From Romeriopsis navalis LEGE 11480 (GTDB taxonomy: Bacteria; Cyanobacteriota; Cyanobacteriia; Leptolyngbyales; Leptolyngbyaceae), in contig NZ_JADEXQ010000021.1 in the NCBI RefSeq assembly GCF_015207035.1, forward strand, positions 1 through 62,832: a stretch of DNA of 62,832 nucleotides, written 5' to 3'. A program made the position numbers and the translations under genes. The notes under the pieces were generated by a model. The model worked only from the letters and a program-made list of their open reading frames with translations. It was not told the DNA's origin and made no database searches. Numbering within the stretch: the first letter of the stretch is position 1; the number at the start of each line of letters is the position of its first letter. Positions 43,361 to 51,708 of the stretch are shown here, piece after piece.

Positions 43361-43392
43361 AAGGCACCGAAAGCGAATGCTCCCGGTGCCTT
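43361..43392 (-). terminator. Hairpin after the two-module secreted gene
   Basis: AAGGCACC and GGTGCCTT with a 16-base loop, about 30 bp past the stop at 43424. No strong T run, so moderate confidence. Confidence 0.55.
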
Positions 43393-43423
43393 AGCCTGTA
43401 TTTAGTTCACTAAGCGATTTTTA

Positions 43424-44125
43424 TTAGCGCACAGTTGTGATGTTGTAGAGGTCAAATCGCTTGCCCCGTGCAGTGTAGATGACCTTCTTGCGATGTAAGT
43501 CAAGCTGAATCCGCACATTGCGAGAGCGATCGAGTAAGTAAACAGACCATTCATCCCGGTGCGTTTCTTTGAAGTTAAACCGTGCTCGGTTCGGACGATT
43601 AATTTCGACCCAATTTCCGTTACGACGGGAGGCAAAGAAGCCCCCTGCATGGTTGACGCGCTTTACTGTATAGCCTTTGACGACAGTGCTGGTGGGTTTT
43701 TGAGTCGGTTGCGCCTTGGCGCTAATCAGTTGAAACCGTTGGATTTTCCGGCCTTTCACATAAACGCCCTGGTTTCGGTACAAATCAAGCTCCAATCGTC
43801 CTTGAGTTGATTTATTTCGCAGCTGGACAAAGCGCTTATCGCGCTTAATCTCCTGGAGTCTGGCCCGAATTTTACCGTTCCGACTAACTCGTACCCAATT
43901 TCCATGACCGCGGGCCTGAAATACGCCCTGTCTGTAAGTGATTCGCGTTGCATTCAGACCATCTACACCGTTTGAAGCGATCGGGCTTCGTTGTCTAGCG
44001 GCGAATTGGGCACAGGCATTGCTGGGGCCATCGGTTCGACAAGCTAATGCCGCAGTGCTATTCAAGGCAATCATCGGTGCAGCAGTCAAAATCAAAGCGG
44101 AAACGGACGCAATTTGACGAAGCAT
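43424..44125 (-). CDS. Secreted two-module protein
   Basis: 233 residues with signal peptide MLRQIASVSALILTAAPMIA. The second half is a clear copy of the shared module: NGNWVEINRPNRARFNFKET then HRDEWSVYLLDRSRNVRIQL. The first half (residues about 55-135) is a divergent copy: HGNWVRVSRNGKIRARLQEI then KRDKRFVQLRNKSTQGRLEL. No other domain is present, so the module itself is presumably the functional unit. Basic, probably periplasmic or secreted. I do not recognise the module. Confidence 0.78.
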   Translation of the reverse strand: MLRQIASVSALILTAAPMIALNSTAALACRTDGPSNACAQFAARQRSPIASNGVDGLNATRITYRQGVFQARGHGNWVRVSRNGKIRARLQEIKRDKRFVQLRNKSTQGRLELDLYRNQGVYVKGRKIQRFQLISAKAQPTQKPTSTVVKGYTVKRVNHAGGFFASRRNGNWVEINRPNRARFNFKETHRDEWSVYLLDRSRNVRIQLDLHRKKVIYTARGKRFDLYNITTVR

Positions 44126-44448
44126 GGAGATAACTCCTAAAGGTGAATACGCTGGTGGCGCTTGTCTCTAGGCTTTTACACGTTACTGTTTGATGGATTA
44201 TGCAGTGATTGATATTTTTGTGGTTAATTCGACTGATCAAAAAATCAGGCAACAAAATAAGGCAACAGTGGATAACCCACTGTTGCCTTGAGACCTAAAG
44301 TTCAGAAAGCGGCGCTCGTCACTCCAGTTCTGACTAGACGGGTGTGACTAGACGGGTGTGGCGAGACGGACGAGACGAGACGCTGTGCTCAAAGATTTCG
44401 TCTGGTTTATTGCGTCTGGTTTATATCGTGAGCACAGCCTGCTGTGTC
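44126..44448. other. Intergenic with terminator and short CG-rich direct repeats
   Basis: 323 bp. It holds the hairpin at 44259-44289 and then CTAGACGGGTGTGACTAGACG-like short repeats (GACTAGACGGGTGTG twice at about 44332-44359). No gene seen. Confidence 0.45.
44259..44289 (-). terminator. Terminator downstream of the DM9 gene
   Basis: AAGGCAACAGTGG and CCACTGTTGCCTT form a perfect 13-bp stem; on the minus strand ATTTTGTT follows. It lies 160 bp past the DM9 gene stop. Confidence 0.75.
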
Positions 44449-45552
44449 TTACCGTCGTACCAGCACTTGATAGCGTGGGACTTCGATTTCCTGGCCGGCA
44501 TAACCAATGTTGCAGTTCCGAGCAACGAGCTTACCAGGATGTACGCCACCCTTATAGCGAGCGCGACAAACGAATAAGCGCCGCCCCGTTTCCCGTCCAC
44601 CCATCACTGCCTTGCGGGGAATGCTGCCATTGCTGGCATTTTTCCAGGTCAATGGTAGGCGTTTGAGATTAACCAATGCCTGATATTTCGGCATCTCGAT
44701 CTCCTTACCGGCGTAGCTAATGTTGCAATTGTTCGCCACAATTTTGCCAGGATGCACGCCACCGTTGTAGTTCGCACGGCAAATATACAAGCGCCGCCCC
44801 GTTTCCCGTCCACCCATCACGGCTCTGCGGGGCACTTCACCATTACGTGCATTGACCCAAGTGAGTCGCTTCCGGGCAGTCGTGATCCGGGGTGTTCTAG
44901 TGCTGACATTCGTGATGCGATAGCGATCGGACTTCCGCCCCCGCATTTTGTAGCTCACCCGCTTGCGATATAGATCAAGCTGGACTTGGATATTGCGCGA
45001 TCGGTCGAGCAGATAAACCGACCATTCATCCCGCTGTACTTCTTCGAAGTTGCGCTCCACCTGGTTACGCCGATCGGTTGAGACCCATTTATTATTGCCC
45101 CGATTGACATAGGCTCCTCTGGAATGACGCACATAGTTGACGTTCCCAGCATTAATCATCTTTTTCGATTGGGCGCTGGTGATGTTGTAGAGGTCAGACC
45201 GCTGACCACGAGCACTATAAATGACCTTCTTACGATGTAGGTCGAGTTGGATTCGGACATTGCGCGATCGATCTAGCAGATAAACCGACCACTCATCTCG
45301 CTGCACTTCTTGAAATTTGAATTCAGTCGGGTTTCCAGCATTTCCTTCGTACCAGATGCCCTTGCCGTGGTTGATATAGTAGCCTTGTTTAGAATGACGA
45401 ATATAGTTGACGTTACGGCCATTAACTTTAGTTTGTTGCTTAATCGAACGAGCTTGGATTGTCGGTGCCGCCGAAGCCATACTGCTATTCAATGCCACCA
45501 TTGGTGCGGTAGCCAGTGCTAAAGCCGAGATTGAAGCAATTTGACGAAACAT
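44449..45552 (-). CDS. Secreted protein with two shared modules and two DM9 repeats
   Basis: 367 residues from the ATG at 45552; an upstream start adds only eight residues. Signal peptide MFRQIASISALALATAPMVA. Two copies of the shared module follow (both with VQRDEWSVYLLDRSRN), then two DM9/DUF3421 repeats of about 63 residues: RRAVMGGRETGRRLYICRAN then GGVHPGKIVANNCNISYAGK, and a near-identical second copy. DM9 proteins in animals and other bacteria bind mannose-type sugars, so a lectin-like surface role is possible. The two repeats differ at few positions, suggesting recent duplication. Confidence 0.82.
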   Translation of the reverse strand: MFRQIASISALALATAPMVALNSSMASAAPTIQARSIKQQTKVNGRNVNYIRHSKQGYYINHGKGIWYEGNAGNPTEFKFQEVQRDEWSVYLLDRSRNVRIQLDLHRKKVIYSARGQRSDLYNITSAQSKKMINAGNVNYVRHSRGAYVNRGNNKWVSTDRRNQVERNFEEVQRDEWSVYLLDRSRNIQVQLDLYRKRVSYKMRGRKSDRYRITNVSTRTPRITTARKRLTWVNARNGEVPRRAVMGGRETGRRLYICRANYNGGVHPGKIVANNCNISYAGKEIEMPKYQALVNLKRLPLTWKNASNGSIPRKAVMGGRETGRRLFVCRARYKGGVHPGKLVARNCNIGYAGQEIEVPRYQVLVRR

Positions 45553-45961
45553 GGGAACTCCTAGATGTAAATGCACTGGTAGCGTGCTTTTTCTGTCTGA
45601 GCGTTTATAGGTGATGGGTTTGCGTGCTTATGCGCTGAATGGAGAATATTGCTAATAATTTTTCTACCCCTGAGATCTTTTCTAAATTTCATGCTGGCTT
45701 CTAGACAGGGGTTTTAGTGCTTTTAGGAGGCAATTTTAAAAGTGACCACGGCTAGTCAGTTGCGGAAGCTGTGATGGGTTAAACGTCGCTCTTGCCAATC
45801 CTTACTCAAGCGACTTAGTGAAGCGAATTGACCCACAATTTCAAAAAATTTTTGACCGAACTGCATAACGATCGGAAGTCCGACGTGAAGGTAACTATCA
45901 ACCGAGAGACAGTCCATCACGCGTTGAATCACACAACAACTCACAAGCAATTAACTACACT
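45553..45961. other. Divergent intergenic region
   Basis: 409 bp between the DM9 gene (minus) and the first six-cysteine gene (plus). The right part (about 45840-45961: GAACTGCATAACGATCGGAA, GTCCGACGTGAAGGTAACTA, TCAACCG) is a diverged form of the leader repeated before the next three genes. Confidence 0.5.
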
Positions 45962-46528
45962 ATGAACTTCCTACGCCGTTTTAGTTTGCCTGCCTTGATG
46001 CTGACCACCCTGGCTGCTTCTGCGATGAGCGTCGCCGTAGCGCCTCAATCGGCTGAGGCTTTTATCATCCGTAGAAAAGATGCTGACGTCTTCAACAACA
46101 AGTATGCCCGCAAGCACTACGTCCGTGGCAAGTGCTCCATCGCTAAGGGTAAGCTCTTTATCCCTGTGCCGACAGGCGTTCTCTTTGGGCGACAAATTCC
46201 TGTAGGCGGTGAAGTTCGGTGCTCAGCCGACGTGTTTAAGCGCAAGGCAGCCGTCATTCGTCTCCGTCGCACGCGGAAATTGAATGTGAAGCGCTATTTC
46301 GTAGTCGAAGGTCGTGATGATCTGAAAATAATCGCCTCCAAGACCTCCAAGACCTGTAATGGTAAACGCTGTGTTATTAAACTTAAGCCATCTCGTTCTA
46401 GCAAAGTAGTTGGTATGACTGCTTGTATCGAATCGCGCGGCAAGTCTCGTATTGTGCAGATTGGCACAGTTCCTACGGGTTTGGACAATGGCTTTAAGTC
46501 GAAGCGGTGCAGTGCGCGGAAGTACTAG
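45962..46528 (+). CDS. Six-cysteine secreted protein, copy 1
   Basis: 188 residues with signal peptide LPALMLTTLAASAMSVAVAP, cut near AEA. The mature part is basic and has six cysteines in the order GKCSIAK, RCSADV, TCNGKRC (two), TACIESRGKSRIVQIG and KRCSARKY. RKHYVRGKC and IRLRRTRKLNVKRY are conserved in all four copies. The spacing suggests three disulfides. No known family is recognised. It is the first of four tandem paralogs spaced about 0.8 kb. Confidence 0.8.
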   Translation: MNFLRRFSLPALMLTTLAASAMSVAVAPQSAEAFIIRRKDADVFNNKYARKHYVRGKCSIAKGKLFIPVPTGVLFGRQIPVGGEVRCSADVFKRKAAVIRLRRTRKLNVKRYFVVEGRDDLKIIASKTSKTCNGKRCVIKLKPSRSSKVVGMTACIESRGKSRIVQIGTVPTGLDNGFKSKRCSARKY

Positions 46529-46585
46529 ATTGCGGTTTTCGTTTTAGCGCTCAGCCCATAGATTTCAGCTCAGTTTGTGTGTTCG

Positions 46586-46615
46586 CCCGCCTGTATGTGA
46601 ATCGCATATAGGCGG
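46586..46615 (+). terminator. Terminator of six-cysteine gene 1
   Basis: CCCGCCTGTATG and CATATAGGCGGG, 12-bp stem with one mismatch or wobble, 6-base loop, then TTGCTG. The same structure follows copies 2 to 4. Confidence 0.7.
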
Positions 46616-46760
46616 GTTGCTGTATCCGATTGCCAATGAATTTGCGCACAACTGAGTGTCGAACTGCATAAACCACTCAAGCCCGACGTGAATATAACTA
46701 TCAACCGCGAGACAGTACTTCACACTTTCAGTCACACAAGCGTTTCAAGGAATTAAGACT

Positions 46761-47360
46761 ATGAACTTCATCCATCGCTTTAGTTTGCCTGCCTTGATGC
46801 TGACCACCCTGGCTGCTTCTGCCATGAGCATCGCCGTAGCGCCTCAATCGGCTGATGCGTCTTTTAGTAATCGTTTTCACATCCGCAGGCAAGATGCTGA
46901 TGTCTACATTAACAAGTTTGACCGCAAGCACTATGTCCGTGGCAAGTGCTTCATCGCTAAGGGTAAGATCTTTGCTCCTCCGCTGCCTATAAGCCTCCGC
47001 CTCTTCCCGAGCTCAGGTACTCCAGGTGGTGCAATTCGGTGCTCAGCCGACGTGTTTAGGGGCAGGGCAGCCCGCATTCGTCTCCGTCGCACGAGAAAAT
47101 TGCATGTAAAGCGCTATGCCGTAGTCGCAAGAGATGAAAGGCTCAAAGTGGTTACATTCAAGCAGTCAAAGACCTGTCATGGTAAGCGCTGTGTTGTGAA
47201 AATTACGCCATCTCCTAACCCACCTCGCCCGATCGAAACTGTTGGTATGACCGCTTGTATCGAATCGCGCGGCAAGTCTCGTATCGTGCAGATTGGCAAC
47301 GTTCCTAAGGGTTTGGACAATGGCTTTAAGTCGAAGCGATGCTCGCAGCGTAAGTTCTAG
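46761..47360 (+). CDS. Six-cysteine secreted protein, copy 2
   Basis: 199 residues, the longest copy, with extra residues after the signal peptide (SFSNRFHIRRQDADVYINKF) and a longer loop after the first cysteine (LPISLRLFPSSGTPGGA). All six cysteines are kept, with TCHGKRC and TACIESRGKSRIVQIG. The signal peptide is nearly identical to copy 1 while the loops vary, a pattern expected if the framework is fixed and the loops contact varying partners. The ribosome site is AAGGAATTAAGACT. Confidence 0.8.
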   Translation: MNFIHRFSLPALMLTTLAASAMSIAVAPQSADASFSNRFHIRRQDADVYINKFDRKHYVRGKCFIAKGKIFAPPLPISLRLFPSSGTPGGAIRCSADVFRGRAARIRLRRTRKLHVKRYAVVARDERLKVVTFKQSKTCHGKRCVVKITPSPNPPRPIETVGMTACIESRGKSRIVQIGNVPKGLDNGFKSKRCSQRKF

Positions 47361-47417
47361 GTTTAGGTTTTCGTTCTAGCATTCAGCCCATAGATTTCAG
47401 CTCAGTTTGTGTGTTCG

Positions 47418-47447
47418 CCCGCCTGTATGTGAATCGCATATAGGCGG
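47418..47447 (+). terminator. Terminator of six-cysteine gene 2
   Basis: CCCGCCTGTATG and CATATAGGCGGG, identical to the hairpin after copy 1, embedded in a nearly identical intergenic segment (GATTTCAGCTCAGTTTGTGT). Confidence 0.7.
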
Positions 47448-47592
47448 GTTGCTGTATCCGATTGCCAATGAATTTGCGCACAACTGAGTGTCGAACTGCA
47501 TAAACCCCTCAAGCCCGACGTGCAAGTAACTATCAACCGCGCAACACTCCATTACGCGTTGAGTCACACAACTATTCCAAGGAATTATGACG

Positions 47593-48156
47593 ATGAGCCT
47601 CTTCCGTCGCTTTAGTTTACCTGCCTTGATGCTAACCACCCTGGCTGCTTCTGCCATGAGCATCGCCGCAACGCCTCAATCGGCTGAGGCTTTTATCATC
47701 CGCAGGAAAAGTGCTGATGTCTTTATTAACAAGTATGACCGCAAGCACTACGTCCGTGGCAAGTGCTCCCTAGCTAAGGGCAAAGGCTTTGTTCCTGTGC
47801 CGACAGGTGCTTTTTTGAAAAGGCTTCCTGAATCTGGTGAAATTAGGTGCTCTGGCGACGTGTTTAAGCGCAAGGGAGCCCGAATTCGTCTCCGTCGCAC
47901 GAGAAAATTGCATATGAAGCGCTATTCCCTATCTGTAAATGGTGATCAGGTAAAATTTGTAGTGGACGAGGAGTCAAGGACCTGTCATGGTAAACGCTGT
48001 GAAGTGACAATTAAGCCAACTTCTGGGCTCAACACCGTCGGCCTTACTGCTTGTATCGAATCTCGCGGCAAGTCTCGTATTGTGCAGATTGGCTCAGTTC
48101 CTACGGGTTTGGACAATGGCTTTAAGTCGAAGCGTTGCTCACGGCGGAAGTACTAA
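47593..48156 (+). CDS. Six-cysteine secreted protein, copy 3
   Basis: 187 residues beginning MSLFRRFSLPALMLTTLAAS. The ATG at 47593 is chosen over 47587 because copy 4 has ATT at the equivalent of the earlier codon. Six cysteines are conserved (GKCSLAK, RCSGDV, TCHGKRC, TACIESRGKSRIVQIG, KRCSRRKY). The loops between cysteines 1-2 and 3-4 differ from the other copies. A degenerate hairpin (CACCTGTATG to CGTGCAGGTG, about 48228-48256) follows. Confidence 0.8.
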   Translation: MSLFRRFSLPALMLTTLAASAMSIAATPQSAEAFIIRRKSADVFINKYDRKHYVRGKCSLAKGKGFVPVPTGAFLKRLPESGEIRCSGDVFKRKGARIRLRRTRKLHMKRYSLSVNGDQVKFVVDEESRTCHGKRCEVTIKPTSGLNTVGLTACIESRGKSRIVQIGSVPTGLDNGFKSKRCSRRKY

Positions 48157-48400
48157 TTCAGTTTTTATCCCAGATTTAATTCTTTAGCCCTCAGCCCTTA
48201 GATTTCAGCTCAGTTTTTGTGTTAGCTCACCTGTATGTGAATTACGTGCAGGTGGGTTACTGTGTCCGATTGCCAATAAATTTGCGCACAACTGAGTGTC
48301 GAACTGCATAAACCCCTCAAGCCCGACGTGCAAGTAACTATCAACCGCGCAACACTCCATTACGCGTTGAGTCACACAACTATTCCAAGGAATCATTACG

Positions 48401-48979
48401 ATGAGCCTCTTCCGTCGCTTTAGTTTACCTGCCTTGATGCTAACCACCCTGGTTGGTTCTGCCATGAGCATCGCCGCAACGCCTCAATTAGCTGATGCTT
48501 CTTCTTTCGTTCGTACAGGTTCTCTTAGAGAAGACTTCAATAACAAGTATGACCGCAAGCACTACGTCCGTGGCGAGTGCTTCGTGAAGAAGAGACGCAA
48601 TAGAATCTTTATTACTCTGCCGACAGGCAGTGGCAAGGGAGCAAGAGTTCGTCCTGCGACTGAAGTTAAGTGCTATGCCACCGTGCATAAGCGTCGACTC
48701 GCTGCAATTCGTCTCCGTCGCACACGAAAATTGCATGTGAAGAGCTATTTTGTCGATATCGTTGGTGATCAGGTGCGATTTTCAGCCACCAAGAAGTCAC
48801 GGACCTGTAATGGTAAAGCCTGTGGTATCAAGATTAAGTCAGATCGTAACAACAAAACTGTAGGTATGACTGCTTGTATTGAATCGCGCGGCAAGTCGCG
48901 TATTGTGCGTGTGGGCATGGTTCCTACGGGTTTGGACAGAGGCTTTAAGGCGAAGCGATGCTCACAGCGGAAGTACTAG
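48401..48979 (+). CDS. Six-cysteine secreted protein, copy 4
   Basis: 192 residues, the most diverged copy (AECFVKK-like GECFVKKRRNR, KCYATVHKRR, TCNGKACG). The cysteine pattern and TACIESRGKSRIV are kept. Its 5' leader and signal peptide are almost identical to copy 3, so these two are the youngest duplicates. A hairpin (CTCACCTGTATGGG to CCCATGCGGGTGGG, about 49038-49069) follows. Confidence 0.78.
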   Translation: MSLFRRFSLPALMLTTLVGSAMSIAATPQLADASSFVRTGSLREDFNNKYDRKHYVRGECFVKKRRNRIFITLPTGSGKGARVRPATEVKCYATVHKRRLAAIRLRRTRKLHVKSYFVDIVGDQVRFSATKKSRTCNGKACGIKIKSDRNNKTVGMTACIESRGKSRIVRVGMVPTGLDRGFKAKRCSQRKY

Positions 48980-49201
48980 ATGGCGGTTTTCTCCTTTAGC
49001 CCTCAGCCCTTAGATTTCAGCTCAGTTTGTGTGTTAGCTCACCTGTATGGGATTCCCATGCGGGTGGGTTTGTTGTTGTGCTCCAGCGCCGATCACCCCA
49101 GCAAGGACTAACCCTCACGATAGATTTTGCTCATGGATAGATGCCATTCCGGAGTCCAGCCAGTTAAATTTCGGACATAGCAAAAAACGATTCAACCCTG
49201 C

Positions 49202-50407
49202 ATGTCCCTCGCCTACCTCGTTAACCAACACCCAAAATGCAGTCAGAGCTTCATTCGCCGCGAAATTCTCGCAGTGGAAGCTCAAGGCATTCCGGTAAAG
49301 CGGTTTTCCGTGCGTTCCGGCGAAGACTTGATCGTTGACCCCGCCGACCAGGCCGAACTCGAAAAAACGCGGGTCATCCTGGGCGTGGGTGCCTTGGGGC
49401 TTGCCCAAGCGGTGCTCAAAACCCTAATTCGCAATCCCATTAAATTCCTGAAAGCGCTGCGATTCACCTACCAAGTTGGCGCGAAGTCCGATCGCGGATT
49501 GCCGGTGCATTTCATCTACCTCGCCGAAGCCTGCGTCCTCAAGGGCTGGCTCCAGCGTGAAGGCGTGCGCCACATCCACGTCCACTTCGGCACCAACTCC
49601 ACCATGGTCGCGATGCTTTGCCGTGCCCTAGGTGGCCCGACCTACAGCTTTACGGTGCATGGCCCCGAGGAATTCGATCGGGTTACGGGCATTGGTCTCA
49701 AAGCCAAGATTAAGCATGCCGCCTTTGTTGTCGGCATTAGTTCCTTTGGCCGCAGTCAACTCTACCGCTGGTGCAACCACAGCGAGTGGGATAAGCTCCA
49801 CATCGTCCACTGTGGCGTAGATGATGCCTATCTGACCCAGCCCGTTGGCACTATCCCAGAAGCCCCCAATTTGGTCTGTGTGGGCCGTTTATGTGAGCAA
49901 AAGGGTCAACTCTTACTCGTTGAGGCCATTCGGCGTCTAGTGGCCGAGGGCGTGCCCTGTCATTTGACGTTGGTTGGGGATGGCGAACATCGTGGGCCGA
50001 TCGAAACCCTCATCCAACAGCACCAACTCCAAAACCACATCAAAATCACCGGCTATGCCACCGGTGATCAAGTGCAGAAATATATTTTGAATTCACGGGC
50101 ATTTGTTTTGCCGAGTTTCGGCGAAGGCTTACCTGTAGCGATTATGGAAGCCCTCGCCCTCGGTCGGCCTGTCGTCACCAGCTACATCGCCGGGATTCCG
50201 GAACTGATCAAGCCAGGACAGAACGGTTGGTTAGTTCCGGCTGGGGACGTGGATACGCTGGTGGGAGCACTACGACAGGTATTGAGCACAGGCATTGATC
50301 AACTGGAACAGATGGGACAGAGAGGTGCCGAAGCCGTTGCCCAGGAACATAATGTTCACACCGAAGCGCAGAAACTGAAGCGATTGTTCGACACCTGTTT
50401 GTTCTAG
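49202..50407 (+). CDS. Glycosyltransferase family 4
   Basis: 401 residues with the GT-B fold plan. N-terminal MSLAYLVNQHPKCSQSFIRR and REGVRHIHVHFGTNSTMVAM; C-terminal donor domain with LVCVGRLCEQKGQLLLVEAI, LTLVGDGEH, ITGYATGDQV and FVLPSFGEGLPVAIMEALAL then GRPVVTSYIAGIPE. The E-x7-E motif of GT4 is present in that last region. It probably adds a sugar to a surface polysaccharide. It sits alone in the secreted-protein island, and a broken copy of its 3' end occurs at 51030-51157. Confidence 0.93.
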   Translation: MSLAYLVNQHPKCSQSFIRREILAVEAQGIPVKRFSVRSGEDLIVDPADQAELEKTRVILGVGALGLAQAVLKTLIRNPIKFLKALRFTYQVGAKSDRGLPVHFIYLAEACVLKGWLQREGVRHIHVHFGTNSTMVAMLCRALGGPTYSFTVHGPEEFDRVTGIGLKAKIKHAAFVVGISSFGRSQLYRWCNHSEWDKLHIVHCGVDDAYLTQPVGTIPEAPNLVCVGRLCEQKGQLLLVEAIRRLVAEGVPCHLTLVGDGEHRGPIETLIQQHQLQNHIKITGYATGDQVQKYILNSRAFVLPSFGEGLPVAIMEALALGRPVVTSYIAGIPELIKPGQNGWLVPAGDVDTLVGALRQVLSTGIDQLEQMGQRGAEAVAQEHNVHTEAQKLKRLFDTCLF

Positions 50408-50451
50408 CTCACTGCCCATCAGCGCCGTACGGATGGACAGTGTAGGATGCA

Positions 50452-50970
50452 TTAGAAGCGGAGCTTGCCACTGCGGTAGTGGTAGCGGCCTTTGTTGCCG
50501 ACAACGCTGATCTTAATCTTCACGAAGTCAGGCTTCCGACCCCGGTATTTGCGGGGCTTCCGAGTCTTGAAGACATACTGGCTAGCGGTGCCGCGATATT
50601 TTGCTGTAAAACGGCGAGGACCGTAGTAGGAAGTAACGTTAACAACGTAGGGAGGACGGTTCTGGTTATAGCAATCGACGTGCCAGTCGAAAAACAGTTT
50701 GTCAAAGTGGACATGGCGTACTTTAGTACGCAATACGGGAATGACACTAAACTTCCGCTTGATCACACGTTTCTTGATACGTCTCTTGCCTTCACCACGA
50801 TACTTGTAACGATCGAGTCGGACTTTGACGCAGCTGTTTTTCTTGGCCGATGCAATTAACTGAGGTGCATTTTGATTGCTGGGTTGAGCTGTGGCTACGT
50901 TGTTATTCAGTGGCAGCAAGGGGGCAGCCGTCAGTGCTAAAGCCGCGATCGGAGCAAATTGACGAAACAT
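50452..50970 (-). CDS. Secreted basic protein, pair member A
   Basis: 172 residues, signal peptide FAPIAALALTAAPLLPLNNN. Mature part: KNSCVKVRLDRYKYRGEGKR, then FDKLFFDWHVDCYNQN, YYGPRRFTAKYRGTASQYVF and PDFVKIKISVVGNKGRYHYR. Very rich in Lys, Arg and Tyr; two cysteines could form one disulfide. No family recognised. Nearly 60 percent identical by eye to member B, with the C-terminal half almost unchanged. Confidence 0.77.
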   Translation of the reverse strand: MFRQFAPIAALALTAAPLLPLNNNVATAQPSNQNAPQLIASAKKNSCVKVRLDRYKYRGEGKRRIKKRVIKRKFSVIPVLRTKVRHVHFDKLFFDWHVDCYNQNRPPYVVNVTSYYGPRRFTAKYRGTASQYVFKTRKPRKYRGRKPDFVKIKISVVGNKGRYHYRSGKLRF

Positions 50971-51029
50971 ATCGATGGTCTCCTGAAAATCAGATGTTGT
51001 TTGTTGTGTTATGCGAGTGAGAACACTTG

Positions 51030-51157
51030 AGCTGTGGCGATTATGGAAGCTCTTTAAAACTGTGAGTCGGAAAGGTGCCGAAGCCGTTGCTCAGGAACAT
51101 AATGTCCACACCGAAGCGCAAAAATTAAAGCAATCGTTCGACACCTGTTTGTTCTAA
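51030..51157 (+). pseudogene. Remnant of the GT4 glycosyltransferase gene
   Basis: GCGATTATGGAAGCTCTTTA recalls the intact gene near 50141, and after an internal deletion GGTGCCGAAGCCGTTGCTCA onward (51073-51157) matches its last codons down to GACACCTGTTTGTTC and the stop. It lies between secreted members A and B just as the intact GT4 lies beside A. This shows that a GT4-plus-secreted-gene unit was duplicated in tandem and then lost most of one GT4 copy. Confidence 0.85.
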
Positions 51158-51195
51158 TGCACCACTTACGTTAGAGCCGAGTCATTCATCCAGGG

Positions 51196-51708
51196 TTAGA
51201 ACTGGATCTTGCCACTGCGGTAGTGGTAGCGGCCTTTGTTGCCGACAACGCTGATCTTAATCTTCACGAAGTCAGGCTTCCGACCCCAGTAGCGACGGGG
51301 CTTCCGAGTCTTGAAGACATACTCGCTAGCAGTTCCGCGATATTTTGCGGTATAACGGCGCTTGCCGTAGTAAGAAGTAACTGTTACACGATAGGGAGGA
51401 TTATTCTGGTTATAGCAATCGACATGCCAGTCGAAATACATTTTGTCGAAGTGACGATAGCCTTTCTTAATAACGATCCGCTTTTTCCCACCAATATTGA
51501 CGCGAACACGACGACGCACACGCTTCTTGGCTTCGCCCCGATAGTCATAGCGATCAAGCCGCACCTGAACACAGCTATTTTGCTTGCGCGCGGCTAACTG
51601 TGTCTTCTGTTGTTGCTGGCCAGCCAGTGCCACATTGTTAGTCAATGGCAGCATAGGGGCCCCGACAGTCATAGCAACGGCAGCGATCGATGCGATTTGA
51701 CGAAACAT
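51196..51708 (-). CDS. Secreted basic protein, pair member B
   Basis: 170 residues, signal peptide IASIAAVAMTVGAPMLPLTN. Mature part parallels member A: QNSCVQVRLDRYDYRGEAKK, FDKMYFDWHVDCYNQNNPPY, YYGKRRYTAKYRGTASEYVF and PDFVKIKISVVGNKGRYHYR. The middle loop (VRRRVRVNIGGKKRIVIKKG) is where A and B differ most. Function unknown; probably secreted or outer surface. Confidence 0.77.
   Translation of the reverse strand: MFRQIASIAAVAMTVGAPMLPLTNNVALAGQQQQKTQLAARKQNSCVQVRLDRYDYRGEAKKRVRRRVRVNIGGKKRIVIKKGYRHFDKMYFDWHVDCYNQNNPPYRVTVTSYYGKRRYTAKYRGTASEYVFKTRKPRRYWGRKPDFVKIKISVVGNKGRYHYRSGKIQF

Noticed and set aside
48000-50000. The secreted island as an ordinary bacteriocin cluster
   Set aside because: The products are 170-570 residues with Sec-type signals and no immunity, double-glycine leader or dedicated transporter genes beside them, so a classical bacteriocin locus is not supported.
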